NCBI RefSeq assembly: GCF_030996345.1
Contig: NZ_CP118747.1
Span: forward strand, 2,106,001-2,170,000
DNA length: 64,000 nucleotides
Reading direction: 5' to 3'
Source: Acidithiobacillus sp. AMEEHan
GTDB lineage: Bacteria; Pseudomonadota; Gammaproteobacteria; Acidithiobacillales; Acidithiobacillaceae
Position numbers and translations under genes: made by a program. Of this stretch, positions 51,860 to 63,969 are shown piece by piece; within the stretch, counting starts at the first letter, position 1, and every line of letters starts with the position of its first letter. The notes under the pieces were generated by a model. It made no database searches, was not told where the DNA came from, and saw only the letters and a list, made by a program, of their open reading frames with translations.

Positions 51860-52951
51860 ATGGCAACGACAATCGAAAGCGGTGGTCAGCAGACTATCGA
51901 GAGCAAACATTTATGGCGGATCATGGCCATCGGTATGCTGGCAGTACGCTTTGTTCAGGGGTGGATATATTGGGGTGGTGGCTCTCGCCGCTTCATCTAT
52001 GGTCCACAAAAAATTAATCCTGCTGGCCATTGGATGGCGTACAAGTTCCAAACCGCCATGCCTGGGGCGATTCTTGGCACCAGCCATCTGGTATCGTTTT
52101 TACTGCATCATTTTGTCCTGCTATATGCAGGAGTCATTATCTTCAGTGCAGTGGAATTGATTTCCGGGCTCATGTTGATTTCTGGCTTTCTCACTCGTCT
52201 CGCTGCAATCATGACGCTTGGATTGTCGTTCACTCTGATGCTCCTTTTTGGTTGGCAGGGTGCCACTTGTATCGACGAATGGACAATGGCGGCGTCCAAC
52301 TTCGGTATGGGCATTGCTCTTTTTCTGATCGGTGGTGGAGCGTATTCCATCGATAACTGGTTATTGAAAACCAAACCCTCGCTCGGAACAAAGGGATGGT
52401 TCCGCTGGTTGGGCGGGAGCGAGCCTTTACCTCTGTCGGATGCCGCGTTCAAAAAACTGGCACTGACGCTGTTCTGGATTGCCGTCATCTTCATCGTGGC
52501 AACCTATTCTTACTACCGTGGCTCCGTCATAACGCCCTTTCACGGCGACCCTACTGGAGTAAAGGTACATCATGTGCAAATGCGTGACCTGCAGATTGCG
52601 CCAGATGGGAGTGTTACGGTTCATATGTATGTGAACGCCGGTACCGCTTCGGTTCCATCTCATATCATCTCAGCTCGTCTGTTGGATTACGCGGGAAAAG
52701 TTGTTGAGGTATGGGATGGCAAACAGTTATCACGCCTGCCTGCTAATGACATCCACAATGACTACGCCTATCAACAGATCAGTCCAGATCCGATATTGGG
52801 CCTGAAAGCAGGGCTAGGAGCTGCCGCTACCGTACACCTGCCGGTCAGCGATTCGTCAGGCTTCCTGGGTACCAGTGCTGGGCCGTACCAATTACAGATC
52901 CTGACGATCAATGGAAAAACAATGTCTGTATCTGGTCAGATAGAGGGATGA
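51860..52951 (+). CDS. doxDA: Thiosulfate:quinone oxidoreductase, DoxD-DoxA fusion
   Basis: A 363-residue membrane protein. The first 200 residues hold the DoxD domain with about four transmembrane helices (for example LVSFLLHHFVLLYAGVIIF, LFLIGGGAYS). After another helix (LFWIAVIFIVATYSYY), the last 150 residues form a soluble DoxA-like domain (VHHVQMRDLQIAPDGSVTVH). The enzyme oxidises thiosulfate to tetrathionate and passes electrons to quinone. In Acidithiobacillus the two archaeal subunits are fused like this. It is co-transcribed with tetH. The following 259 bp to the next gene contain no clear feature. Confidence 0.92.
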   Translation: MATTIESGGQQTIESKHLWRIMAIGMLAVRFVQGWIYWGGGSRRFIYGPQKINPAGHWMAYKFQTAMPGAILGTSHLVSFLLHHFVLLYAGVIIFSAVELISGLMLISGFLTRLAAIMTLGLSFTLMLLFGWQGATCIDEWTMAASNFGMGIALFLIGGGAYSIDNWLLKTKPSLGTKGWFRWLGGSEPLPLSDAAFKKLALTLFWIAVIFIVATYSYYRGSVITPFHGDPTGVKVHHVQMRDLQIAPDGSVTVHMYVNAGTASVPSHIISARLLDYAGKVVEVWDGKQLSRLPANDIHNDYAYQQISPDPILGLKAGLGAAATVHLPVSDSSGFLGTSAGPYQLQILTINGKTMSVSGQIEG

Positions 52952-53210
52952 CCTGGTTTTTCTCTGCTTGTCTTGTTACATAAGTTCACAAATCCTCGGC
53001 ACTCCTTCAAGATTGGATAGGAGATATGTAAGTTCAGCTTGTTGGGTGCCAGGTACGGGATTTTTAACGGATAGACACAATGGTTCATTGTTGAGATTCG
53101 CTTGGCGATCGCATTCACTGCTGAAACGGGTTTATCCCGCGCACAATGAGTGAACAGATGTTTTTTCGCCAAGTACTGGGAGCAGTTCGCCTCCGCCTCC
53201 AAAGGCCGAA

Positions 53211-53816
53211 CTACTGGGAACACTTGACAATCTTTTGATGCATCTGCGCAATACTTGGCAGATATTTGTTGTCAGCCAAATCTCCCTGGATCAGCCTAAA
53301 CTCCTGCAGTGATGAAGGAGAATGCATCCAGCGGGATGCCTGGCACTCGGCAGCCAGGACAGCCTTCTTCGAAACGCCATTGCCCATCCCGATCCAGCCA
53401 GCCACGTGGCGCAGAAGGGGATGTTCTGCGGCCATAACGGCTTCGTGGTATGCGCTCTTTTCTCGGGTTCCCGCGATCGCTACCAACCAAAGCCAAGTCC
53501 TTCCAGCTTGGGAGACACTGGTATTCAAGATGACTGGCGAGAGAGCAACACAGTAGCCCGGTTGTGGAATGCTGGAGAAGTACGGAACATCGGGAATGTG
53601 TCCCACCTTGGCAATGACCTTGGAAGAATCAACGTACAAAGGGATATGCAGGCCGGAGAGCTTTTTCGCAGCGGTCTTGCTGGCTTCATGACCCTCCAAC
53701 GCATGTGTCGAGAGATATTCGCAGGCTTTGCTGGGGTCGCCGATGATCTCCGCAGAGGCCGTGACTGCCACCGCCAGCATGGCAACTGCCAATACGGATA
53801 AGATGCGGGTTTTCAT
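53211..53816 (-). CDS. Exported protein of unknown function
   Basis: A 201-residue protein with a cleavable signal peptide (SVLAVAMLAVAVTASA). The mature part has about five cysteines (KACEYL, GYCVALS, AAECQAS, VKCSQ), suggesting disulfides or metal binding in the periplasm. No family recognised. It is the last of three minus-strand genes for exported proteins (P460-like, DsrE-like, this one) that converge on tetH-doxDA, so a role in periplasmic sulfur metabolism is possible. Confidence 0.75.
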   Translation of the reverse strand: MKTRILSVLAVAMLAVAVTASAEIIGDPSKACEYLSTHALEGHEASKTAAKKLSGLHIPLYVDSSKVIAKVGHIPDVPYFSSIPQPGYCVALSPVILNTSVSQAGRTWLWLVAIAGTREKSAYHEAVMAAEHPLLRHVAGWIGMGNGVSKKAVLAAECQASRWMHSPSSLQEFRLIQGDLADNKYLPSIAQMHQKIVKCSQ

Positions 53817-53867
53817 TTCTACCTTTTCATGGTGCTCCCTCCATGGGGAGTGGCAATGAAAGAGTCA

Positions 53868-54362
53868 TCAATACACTGGGACGAGTGCATAGCCTTTCTC
53901 TTGGTAAGCGATCACCGAGATGAATCCATTTTCTACGGGATGCACTTCTGGAACCAGATTTTTGGGATGGACATCCATCCCATGCATGGCGACTCCACAG
54001 GCTTGAAATACTACGCCAGTTCTGCTCAGTTTGGCGATTTCCTGTTGTAGGTCAGCTACACTCCGCTCATCCAAATAGGAAATTCCACGACGGTCCTTGG
54101 TCAGAAAGGCAACGTCTGGACCTATGAAAACCACTATAAAATGCGGTGTTACGTGTTGCTGAAGAAACTGCTTCTCGGTAAGCGCAACGACTTTTAGAAG
54201 ATGGTCCACGCCATCAGGCTTTTTGATATTGATCAAAAATATCGCCTTAGCCGAGTGTAGGCCGGAAAGGGCCGCCGAGTCATTGAGCGTGTCGCCAAAG
54301 ACGGATGGTGCCATAGCGAATAGCGGAAATAAAAGAAATAAAAATATTCTTGAGGTCTTCAT
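53868..54362 (-). CDS. Exported DsrE-like protein
   Basis: A 164-residue protein with a signal peptide (FLFLLFPLFAMAPSVFG) and a DsrE/DsrF-like fold: AKAIFLINIKKPDGVDHLLK, HFIVVFIGPDVAFLTKD, and FQACGVAMHGMDV with a single conserved-looking Cys. Cytoplasmic DsrE proteins carry sulfane sulfur on such a cysteine; periplasmic relatives are less studied. It sits between the P460-like gene (39 bp) and an unknown exported protein (51 bp). Sulfur carrier work beside tetH-doxDA is plausible but inferred. Confidence 0.78.
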   Translation of the reverse strand: MKTSRIFLFLLFPLFAMAPSVFGDTLNDSAALSGLHSAKAIFLINIKKPDGVDHLLKVVALTEKQFLQQHVTPHFIVVFIGPDVAFLTKDRRGISYLDERSVADLQQEIAKLSRTGVVFQACGVAMHGMDVHPKNLVPEVHPVENGFISVIAYQEKGYALVPVY

Positions 54363-54401
54363 AAGACTGTCCTCTGGTATTTCGCTCTGCGCGCGTTATC
54401 C

Positions 54402-54998
54402 CTACCTGACAATGGCCTCAGGGTGCTCTTTAAGGAGGGAGACGTAGGCAGGGTTCATTTCCTGCTTGGGGAAAAAGGCTTTCCAGGTACGAATGGATAG
54501 CAATTGCTGTGGCGGTGGGGCAAATACGAAATCCTGCTTCTCTACCATCGTGTGACAAGCAATACAGGAGCCTATCTTCCCGAAAGAAATCAGCGTTCCA
54601 TCAGGCTTATAGGCTGCCATGACCCAATTTCGATCTGCTCTATCATACCCGTCAAACTTGAGCATTGCCGTCACACCGGTTGGTTTTCTGTTTTTGTTGA
54701 AGTTTTCCTTCACGAGCAGGCTGCCATTTTCATATCGGGTAACATGGACGATGCCACCTGCTTGTGAAATGGATTGCACGGCAGCGGCATTGGCGAGATC
54801 GATCGTAAAGGCATCCACTGTGCGGGAGCCGGCCTGGAATGGAGAGCTTTCTGGCATGATGGCATGGTTTTTCTGCAGAACCTGAATCTTTTGCCAGAGC
54901 GCCTGCGGCGTCGGCACAGTCTCCACTCCAGCCATCGCGGGGCCGATTGCCGCACCGGATATTCCAACTACCGCAACCAAGCATAAGATATTTTTCAT
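54402..54998 (-). CDS. Exported cytochrome P460-like haem protein
   Basis: A 198-residue protein with a signal peptide (ILCLVAVVGISGAAIGPAMA). A beta-rich domain (NWVMAAYKPDGTLISFGK) is followed by the haem-binding CIACH motif, the arrangement of cytochrome P460 family proteins. One c-type haem is expected in the periplasm. It starts the three-gene minus-strand group next to tetH-doxDA. Detoxification of nitrogen oxides or an electron transfer role in sulfur oxidation are both possible; the sequence does not decide. Confidence 0.8.
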   Translation of the reverse strand: MKNILCLVAVVGISGAAIGPAMAGVETVPTPQALWQKIQVLQKNHAIMPESSPFQAGSRTVDAFTIDLANAAAVQSISQAGGIVHVTRYENGSLLVKENFNKNRKPTGVTAMLKFDGYDRADRNWVMAAYKPDGTLISFGKIGSCIACHTMVEKQDFVFAPPPQQLLSIRTWKAFFPKQEMNPAYVSLLKEHPEAIVR

Positions 54999-55261
54999 GG
55001 GCCTCTGCTCCTATGTGGGCGTTTCTCAAGCTAAACTACGCTCAACCCAAAGAAAACACCAGTTCCGTTAGCGGCTATCAAAGTGTGGCTATTTAGCGTT
55101 CGCGCCTGGCCCCGGTGGCGTCGCGGCGAGATGACCGGACTCGGGCAGAGGGAAGGACCGCCGCCAGTCGCAATGCGGGCGTTGCCCGCAGGATGGGCCG
55201 GGCGGAACACTCTCGTCGCCTTACGCGGAGGAAAAATGCCGACCTAGATCGCAAAGGCGGC

Positions 55262-55291
55262 TTGGTTTCTCCTGCATCAGCGGCTTATAAT
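55262..55291 (+). promoter_or_regulatory. Sigma-70 promoter of gltB
   Basis: TTGGTT (55262-55267) and a perfect TATAAT (55286-55291) are 18 bp apart, about 55 bp before the gltB start. The rest of the space from 54999 is GC-rich and holds no gene I can support. Confidence 0.65.
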
Positions 55292-55344
55292 AGTAGCCCT
55301 TTCGCCATAGGGCGGGAGGGAGTGTTCCGGCCGATGGTGAAAGC

Positions 55345-58300
55345 ATGACAAATAATCTCTACTCTCCAGATTTTGAACGCGATTCTTGTGGTTTTGGCCT
55401 CATTGCCCAAATGGACAACCAAGCCAGTCACAGCATCGTGGCCACGGCCATTGGCTCGTTGGCCCGCCTGACGCATCGTGGGGCGGTCGCCGCCGACGGC
55501 AAGAGTGGAGACGGTTGTGGGCTGCTCATCCAGATGCCGCAGGAGTTTTTTCGTGCGGTGGCTACCGAGTCGAGCATCACTCTGCCATTGCGCTTTGCCG
55601 TAGGGCAGTTTTTTCTGCCCCGCGATGGGCAGCGGGCGGAAGGAATCCGCAAGATCATTGCGGAAGAAGCGCAAGCCCTGGACCTTGCCCTCCTCGGCTG
55701 GCGCAGCGTGCCGACCGTGGCTGAAGCCTGCGGTGCGGAAGCGCTGAAGACCCTTCCAAGTGTCGAGCAGGCATTCCTCAGCGGTGAGGAGGCAGATGAC
55801 GATGCCTTCGAGCGTCTCTGTTATCGCCTGCGCCGGCGAGTGGAAAAACGTTGCGCCGCCGACAGCGACTTTTTTGCAGTCACTTGCTCGAGCCGGGTGA
55901 TCGGCTACAAGGGGCTGGTCATGCCCGAGCATCTGCCCGATTTTTATCCCGATCTGCGCGATCCGCGTTTTGCATCGGCGCTGGTCAGCTACCATCAGCG
56001 CTTCTCCACCAACACCTGGCCGGAGTGGCGTCTGTGCCAGCCCTTCCGAATTCTCGCCCACAACGGCGAGCTGAACACCATCCAGGGTAACCGCAACTGG
56101 GCTCGGGCACGTGCCCCTCTGCTGCAATCTGATCTCTTGCCCATGGACGAGGTGCTGCCAGCGGTTGGTGGCGGCAGCGACTCTTTCAGCTTGGATAATA
56201 TGCTCGAACTGTTGGTGCAGGGTGGCATGGACTTTTTCAAGGCCCTGCGCTTGCTGATTCCGCCGGCCTGGCACAATGTGCCCAATATGGCTCCGGAACT
56301 GAGGGCCTTTTATGAATACCACTCCATGCGCATGGAAGCCTGGGATGGTCCCGCTGGCCTGGTGCTCAATAACGGGCAGATGGCGGTCTGCGCCCTGGAT
56401 CGCAATGGCCTGCGGCCGGCGCGCTATGTCATCACCCGCGACCGCATCATCAACATCGCCTCGGAAGTGGGTGTGTTCGACTACGCGCATCAGGACATCA
56501 CCGCGCAAGGACGGGTGGGTCCCGGTCAGATCCTCGCAGTGGATCTACGCGATGGTCAGTTGCTGGACAATAGCAGCATCGATTTGCGCATTCAGAGCAG
56601 CGCCCCTTACGGCGACTGGCTGGCAGAATATGCCGAACATCTGGACGTAGACGACGATGCGCCGGAAATCGCCCGCTCGGTAACGGACCTCGTTGCCTGG
56701 GAAAAGGCCTTTGGCGTCAGTATGGAGGAGGAAGATCAGGTCATCCGGGTGCTCGCCGAAGGTGGCCAGGAGGCGGTCGGCTCCATGGGCGACGATACTC
56801 CGGTGGCGGTGCTTTCCACTCAGCCGCGCCATCTGGCCGACTACTTCCGTCAGCAATTTGCCCAGGTTACCAATCCGCCGATCGATCCGTTGCGGGAATC
56901 TCTGGTCATGTCCCTGAATGCCATCCTAGGTACGGAGAGCAATCTCTTTGCCGAGCGCCCGGAGTATGCGCGGCGCATCGAGGTGCATTCGCCAGTGCTG
57001 TCCGACGCTGCCTTTCAGGCACTGGTTTCGCGTACGGAACCCGCCTTCCGCGCGCAGATTTTCAGCATCTGCTATCCGCGCAGCGGTGATCTCGAATCTG
57101 CGGTCACCAGTCTCTGTGCAGAAGTCGTGGCGGGAGTGCAAGCGGGAGCTGTGATCGTGGTGCTGGACGACAGCGGATTGCAGAGGGATCAGGTCTATAT
57201 CCCTGCGCTCATGGCGGCGGGTGCGGTGCATCACGCCCTGATCGACGCCGGCTTGCGTACCCGCTGCAATATTCTTGTCGCTACTGCCCACGCTCGTGAC
57301 CCCCATCACTTCGCCACACTCATCGGCTACGGCGCTACCGCAGTTTATCCCTACCTCGCCTATGCCATTGTGCGCAGCCTGGCCGAGCGTCGTGCCTTCA
57401 GCCAGCCTGTGGGGGTGACCAAGGCCTTGGCCAATTACCGAAAGGGGATCGACAAAGGGCTCTACAAGATTCTCTCCAAGATGGGGATCTCCACCCTTGC
57501 CTCCTATCGCAGCAGCCAGCTCTTTGAGGCGTTGGGACTGTCTTCGCGGGTGGTAGAGCGCTGCTTCCGCGGCACAGTCACTCGTATCGAGGGGGCAGAT
57601 TTCCGGCACCTAGAGGCGGACGTGCGTCAACTCTTGGCAGATGCTTGGCGTCCGCACCGGCGGATGAGTGCTGGCGGTCAGCTGAAATACATCCATGGTG
57701 GCGAATACCATGCCTACAACCCGGATGTCGTCGCCAGTCTGCAGGCCGCCACCCGCTCCGGCCGCCAGGAGGATTATCGCAGTTTCGCTGAGCTGGTGAA
57801 CGGACGGCCGGTCACCAATCTTCGCGATCTGCTGCACCTGCGCGGTGGTAAGGCGATCCCGCTGCATGAGGTGGAACCCGTCGAGGGCATTACCCCACGC
57901 TTCGACACCGCGGCGATGTCCTTGGGCGCGCTTTCACCCGAGGCGCATGAGGCCTTGGCCATTGCCATGAACACTATTGGCGGGCGCTCCAACTCCGGCG
58001 AGGGTGGCGAAGATCCTGCCCGCTATCACAACAACAAGGTCAGCAAGATCAAACAGATCGCCTCCGGCCGCTTCGGTGTGACGCCGGAGTATGCGGTCAA
58101 TGCCGAAGAGTTGCAGATCAAGATCGCTCAGGGCGCCAAGCCTGGCGAAGGCGGTCAGTTGCCCGGGCACAAGGTCAGCGGCATCATCGCGCGCCTGCGC
58201 TATGCCAAGGAAGGTGTGGCGCTGATCAGCCCGCCGCCGCACCATGATATCTATTCCATCGAAGACCTCGCACAGCTCATTTTTGACCTCAAGCAGGTCA

Positions 58301-59763
58301 ATCCCAGCGCTTTTGTTTCGGTCAAACTGGTCTCCGAAGCCGGTGTGGGCACCGTCGCTGCCGGGGTGGCCAAGGCCTATGCCGATCGCATCACCATCGC
58401 TGGCTACGACGGCGGCACTGGTGCCAGCCCACTGACTTCAGTGAAATACGCCGGTTCTCCCTGGGAGCTGGGGCTGGCGGAAACTCAGGTCACCCTGCGC
58501 AAGAATTTCTTGCGCCATCGCGTGCGTCTGCAGGTCGACGGTGGCTTCAAGACAGGGCTCGATGTGGTGAAGGGCGCCTTGCTCGGCGCTGAGAGTTTTG
58601 GCTTTGGTACCGCACCGATGATCGTGCTGGGCTGCAAGTATCTGCGCATCTGCCACCTCAACAACTGCGCCACCGGGGTGGCTACCCAGGACGAGACCTT
58701 GCGCAAGCACTTCAAAGGGCTACCAGAACTGGTAATCAACTACTTCCGTTTTGTTGCCGAAGAAGTGCGCGAGATCATGGCCGAACTTGGCATTCGTCGT
58801 TTCGACGACCTGGTGGGGCGCAGTGACCTACTGGAGATCGGCAAGGCGGCAACGGACAAACAGGCCGCCCTGGATCTGCGCCCACTGCTCGGCAATGCCG
58901 CGCTGGAAAATGCTGATCACAACATTCATCAGCAGGATCGCAATCCGCCCTTCGACCGAGGCGAACTTGCCGAACAAATCGTGGCCGATGCCCGTCCGGC
59001 CCTGGAGGAAAGAATTCCCACACGGCTGCACTATCGCATCCAGAACACCCACCGCTCCATCGCGGCGCGACTGGGGGGCGAGATCGCCAAGCGCTACGGT
59101 AATGCCGGTTTGCCCGATGACTGCGTCCACGTCGAGCTGCATGGCACCGCCGGACAGTCCTTCGGCGCCTTTTCCGTTCAGGGCATGACCCTGCGCTTGC
59201 ACGGGGATGCCAATGATTATGTCGGTAAGGCCATGAATGGTGGCCGCATCATCATTGCGCCGCCCGAGAATGTCCCCTATGTCGCCGCCGAATCGGCCAT
59301 CATCGGCAATACCTGTCTCTATGGCGCCACGGGCGGGATGCTGCACGCCGCTGGGCGCGCCGGCGAGCGCTTTGCGGTGCGTAACTCCGGAGCGATTGCG
59401 GTCATCGAGGGCGCTGGCGATCACGCCTGCGAATACATGACCGGTGGCCAGGTCATCATTCTCGGACGGGTTGGCGTCAATTTCGGCGCCGGCATGACCG
59501 GTGGTCTCGCTTTCGTGCGCGATGCCGACGGCCAGTTTCCGAATCGCGTCAATGGCGAGTTGGTCAACGTCCATCGCATCGATACCGAATCCATGCGCGG
59601 TTACGAAATCTTATTGAAACGCCATGTCAAACGTCACCTAGAATGGACTGGTAGCCTGCTGGCCCAGGACTTGCTCAACAATTGGTCGCGCTTTGTCGCA
59701 CAGGTCTGGCTGGTGGTGCCCAAGGCGGCCAAGCTCGATGTGTTGCTCGAAGAAGCCAGTTGA
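55345..59763 (+). CDS. gltB: Glutamate synthase (NADPH) large subunit
   Basis: A 1472-residue enzyme that transfers the amide of glutamine to 2-oxoglutarate. A 14-residue propeptide precedes the catalytic Cys15 (RDSCGFGLIAQ) of the Ntn glutaminase domain. The central and FMN-binding synthase domains follow (GGRSNSGEGGEDPARY; SVKLVSEAGVGTVAAGVAKA), then the 3Fe-4S cysteines in CKYLRICHLNNCATG, and the C-terminal beta-helix (MTGGQVIILGRVGVNFGAGM). Full length. It is followed 24 bp later by gltD. Confidence 0.97.
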   Translation: MTNNLYSPDFERDSCGFGLIAQMDNQASHSIVATAIGSLARLTHRGAVAADGKSGDGCGLLIQMPQEFFRAVATESSITLPLRFAVGQFFLPRDGQRAEGIRKIIAEEAQALDLALLGWRSVPTVAEACGAEALKTLPSVEQAFLSGEEADDDAFERLCYRLRRRVEKRCAADSDFFAVTCSSRVIGYKGLVMPEHLPDFYPDLRDPRFASALVSYHQRFSTNTWPEWRLCQPFRILAHNGELNTIQGNRNWARARAPLLQSDLLPMDEVLPAVGGGSDSFSLDNMLELLVQGGMDFFKALRLLIPPAWHNVPNMAPELRAFYEYHSMRMEAWDGPAGLVLNNGQMAVCALDRNGLRPARYVITRDRIINIASEVGVFDYAHQDITAQGRVGPGQILAVDLRDGQLLDNSSIDLRIQSSAPYGDWLAEYAEHLDVDDDAPEIARSVTDLVAWEKAFGVSMEEEDQVIRVLAEGGQEAVGSMGDDTPVAVLSTQPRHLADYFRQQFAQVTNPPIDPLRESLVMSLNAILGTESNLFAERPEYARRIEVHSPVLSDAAFQALVSRTEPAFRAQIFSICYPRSGDLESAVTSLCAEVVAGVQAGAVIVVLDDSGLQRDQVYIPALMAAGAVHHALIDAGLRTRCNILVATAHARDPHHFATLIGYGATAVYPYLAYAIVRSLAERRAFSQPVGVTKALANYRKGIDKGLYKILSKMGISTLASYRSSQLFEALGLSSRVVERCFRGTVTRIEGADFRHLEADVRQLLADAWRPHRRMSAGGQLKYIHGGEYHAYNPDVVASLQAATRSGRQEDYRSFAELVNGRPVTNLRDLLHLRGGKAIPLHEVEPVEGITPRFDTAAMSLGALSPEAHEALAIAMNTIGGRSNSGEGGEDPARYHNNKVSKIKQIASGRFGVTPEYAVNAEELQIKIAQGAKPGEGGQLPGHKVSGIIARLRYAKEGVALISPPPHHDIYSIEDLAQLIFDLKQVNPSAFVSVKLVSEAGVGTVAAGVAKAYADRITIAGYDGGTGASPLTSVKYAGSPWELGLAETQVTLRKNFLRHRVRLQVDGGFKTGLDVVKGALLGAESFGFGTAPMIVLGCKYLRICHLNNCATGVATQDETLRKHFKGLPELVINYFRFVAEEVREIMAELGIRRFDDLVGRSDLLEIGKAATDKQAALDLRPLLGNAALENADHNIHQQDRNPPFDRGELAEQIVADARPALEERIPTRLHYRIQNTHRSIAARLGGEIAKRYGNAGLPDDCVHVELHGTAGQSFGAFSVQGMTLRLHGDANDYVGKAMNGGRIIIAPPENVPYVAAESAIIGNTCLYGATGGMLHAAGRAGERFAVRNSGAIAVIEGAGDHACEYMTGGQVIILGRVGVNFGAGMTGGLAFVRDADGQFPNRVNGELVNVHRIDTESMRGYEILLKRHVKRHLEWTGSLLAQDLLNNWSRFVAQVWLVVPKAAKLDVLLEEAS

Positions 59764-62264
<2,501 letters not shown>

Positions 62265-62275
62265 GGGGCCTCGAT

Positions 62276-63196
62276 CTAGCGCGATTGACTACCGTGACGC
62301 CAAGCCTCCCACGCATCGCGCAGGCGGTGGCGATGAGGGTCCAGATAGGTAATTGCAGCGCCCTCCTCCATCCGGTGTAACGACTCCCGTATCAGACGCT
62401 GCGTCTCTTTCGCGAGTTCTCTCCGACCCAGTTGCGGCGACAAGGGCGAACCGAAGTGGATGCGCAGGGTGAGCGGTGCCGAGGCCGTGAGCCGCCACAG
62501 ATGTCCCGCAAGGGTATCGTCGCCAATGAATGGGCAGACCCGATCCGCACGTCCGGGACGGAGGACATCCTCATAACGCAGGGTAACCGGTACCACCATA
62601 GTGCCAGAACTGACGGCGGTCTCGAAAGGAGCGGCGAAAAAGTCGCCAACGTCCGTGCCGTCGCTTGTCGTCCCCTCGGGAAAGATCGTGAGAATACGGC
62701 CATCACGAAGAACCTTGGCCGCCTCTTTCAAAACCCGCTGACTGGCCCTAGCGTCGCTACGGTCGATGAAGAAGGTTCCCAGGCGACGTGCCAAACGCCC
62801 AAAGAGAGGCCAAGACTCCATCTCCTTTTTGGCGACAAACTGACCTGGGCGAATCGCGGCGAGTGCCAGAATATCCAGATAGGATACGTGATTGGCCGCC
62901 AACATTGTCGGCGCCATCGGCAAGGTCCCAGCTACCCGGAGCCGGATTCCCAGGATGCGCAGCGCAACGCCACACCACCAGCGAAATACCGCCAGCGCCG
63001 ATCCATCGATTTCCGCCTTGCGTCCGTAGTACCACCAGCTCAGGGGAAACGCCAGAACCAGATGCAGGCCGAGGGCGGGGATACGCCACAAGCGGCGATA
63101 GAAACGCGGTTTGCTGCGCCGCAGGATGCGGTCGCTGGGGTACGGGATCAGTTGCGCTTGTGCAGACGAGGAGCGACGTCGCCAACGAAAGATCAT
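62276..63196 (-). CDS. 1-acyl-glycerol-3-phosphate-type acyltransferase (OlsA/PlsC-like)
   Basis: A 306-residue membrane acyltransferase. The PlsC motif I is NHVSYLDILAL and motif III-like IFPEGTTSDG; one hydrophobic anchor (IPALGLHLVLAFPLSWWYY) lies near the N-terminus. The ATG at 63196 overlaps the upstream gene's TGA as ATGA, so it is preferred to the longer frame. Coupled behind an OlsB-like N-acyltransferase, it is probably OlsA, which adds the second acyl chain to lyso-ornithine lipid; a plain phosphatidic acid role is the alternative. Confidence 0.85.
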   Translation of the reverse strand: MIFRWRRRSSSAQAQLIPYPSDRILRRSKPRFYRRLWRIPALGLHLVLAFPLSWWYYGRKAEIDGSALAVFRWWCGVALRILGIRLRVAGTLPMAPTMLAANHVSYLDILALAAIRPGQFVAKKEMESWPLFGRLARRLGTFFIDRSDARASQRVLKEAAKVLRDGRILTIFPEGTTSDGTDVGDFFAAPFETAVSSGTMVVPVTLRYEDVLRPGRADRVCPFIGDDTLAGHLWRLTASAPLTLRIHFGSPLSPQLGRRELAKETQRLIRESLHRMEEGAAITYLDPHRHRLRDAWEAWRHGSQSR

Positions 63197-63969
63197 TTGC
63201 CTTGGGCCACAGGATCCAGAAAACGTTGCTGGTAGCGCGAAGTAATCAGTCGTGAATCGCACCATACAAAAAAGTCGGCGCAGTGAAACTGGGGATCCCA
63301 ATACGGCTCGCCTCCCAGCCGCACTCCCGCCCGTAAGTAGCCTTTCAGCAGTGTCGGCAACTCGACCGGCTCCACCTGAGCGTCGGGATCGAAGCCGGGT
63401 ACCGGGCGCAGGGGAAACACGCGCTGTTCGGCTGGCACCATCTGCTGCTCCAGCGAACGATAGAGGGCACCAAGCGCCGGACCATTGGTGCTATGCACGC
63501 TGGCGCAACCCATGAGATGTTCGATGTCCCACATGCCCATGGCCTCTGCCAAGCCTGACCAAAGAAGAACGATCACGGCGCCTTGGCGATAGTCTGGATG
63601 TACGCAAGATCGACCGAGTTCCATGACCCGCGAGCCGAGTGCCAAGGGACGCGACAGGTCGAATTCTGTCTGCGCGTAGTAGCGCCCTACCTTGGCTACC
63701 TGTTCCGGCAGGAAAAGTCGGTAGGTACCGACTACTTCCTGTCGAACCTCATCCTCGACGATCAGGTGCTCGCAGAAGGGATCATACTCATCCTGATCGA
63801 TTCCCGGCGGGCCACTTAGCTGGGCACCAAATTCCGCACTGAAAACTCGATAGCGCAGCCGCTGCGCCGCCTCGATCTCGTCCTGATGACGAGCGAGATA
63901 CAGTCGCAGCGAGCGCTCGCCCTTTTTGGTATTACGACCCATGTCTTTCTGGACTTGCGTTTCGAGCAT
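63193..63969 (-). CDS. Ornithine-acyl-ACP N-acyltransferase-like (OlsB/GNAT)
   Basis: A 258-residue GNAT-fold protein of the hemolysin/OlsB family. Typical segments are LRYRVFSAEFGAQL near residue 40, FCEHLIVEDE, VGTYRLFLPEQV, and MELGRSCVHPDYRQGAVIVL, followed by LMGCASVHSTNG. OlsB attaches a 3-hydroxy fatty acid to ornithine. With the coupled OlsA-like gene it would make ornithine lipids, which help acidophiles keep membranes stable. The start at 63969 is the furthest upstream; an ATG 9 codons later is possible. Confidence 0.85.
   Translation of the reverse strand: MLETQVQKDMGRNTKKGERSLRLYLARHQDEIEAAQRLRYRVFSAEFGAQLSGPPGIDQDEYDPFCEHLIVEDEVRQEVVGTYRLFLPEQVAKVGRYYAQTEFDLSRPLALGSRVMELGRSCVHPDYRQGAVIVLLWSGLAEAMGMWDIEHLMGCASVHSTNGPALGALYRSLEQQMVPAEQRVFPLRPVPGFDPDAQVEPVELPTLLKGYLRAGVRLGGEPYWDPQFHCADFFVWCDSRLITSRYQQRFLDPVAQGK

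Noticed and set aside
55020-55260. A structured RNA (RNase P-like or tmRNA) upstream of gltB
   Set aside because: The GC-rich stretch has some short palindromes, but none of the conserved core sequences of these RNAs was found.
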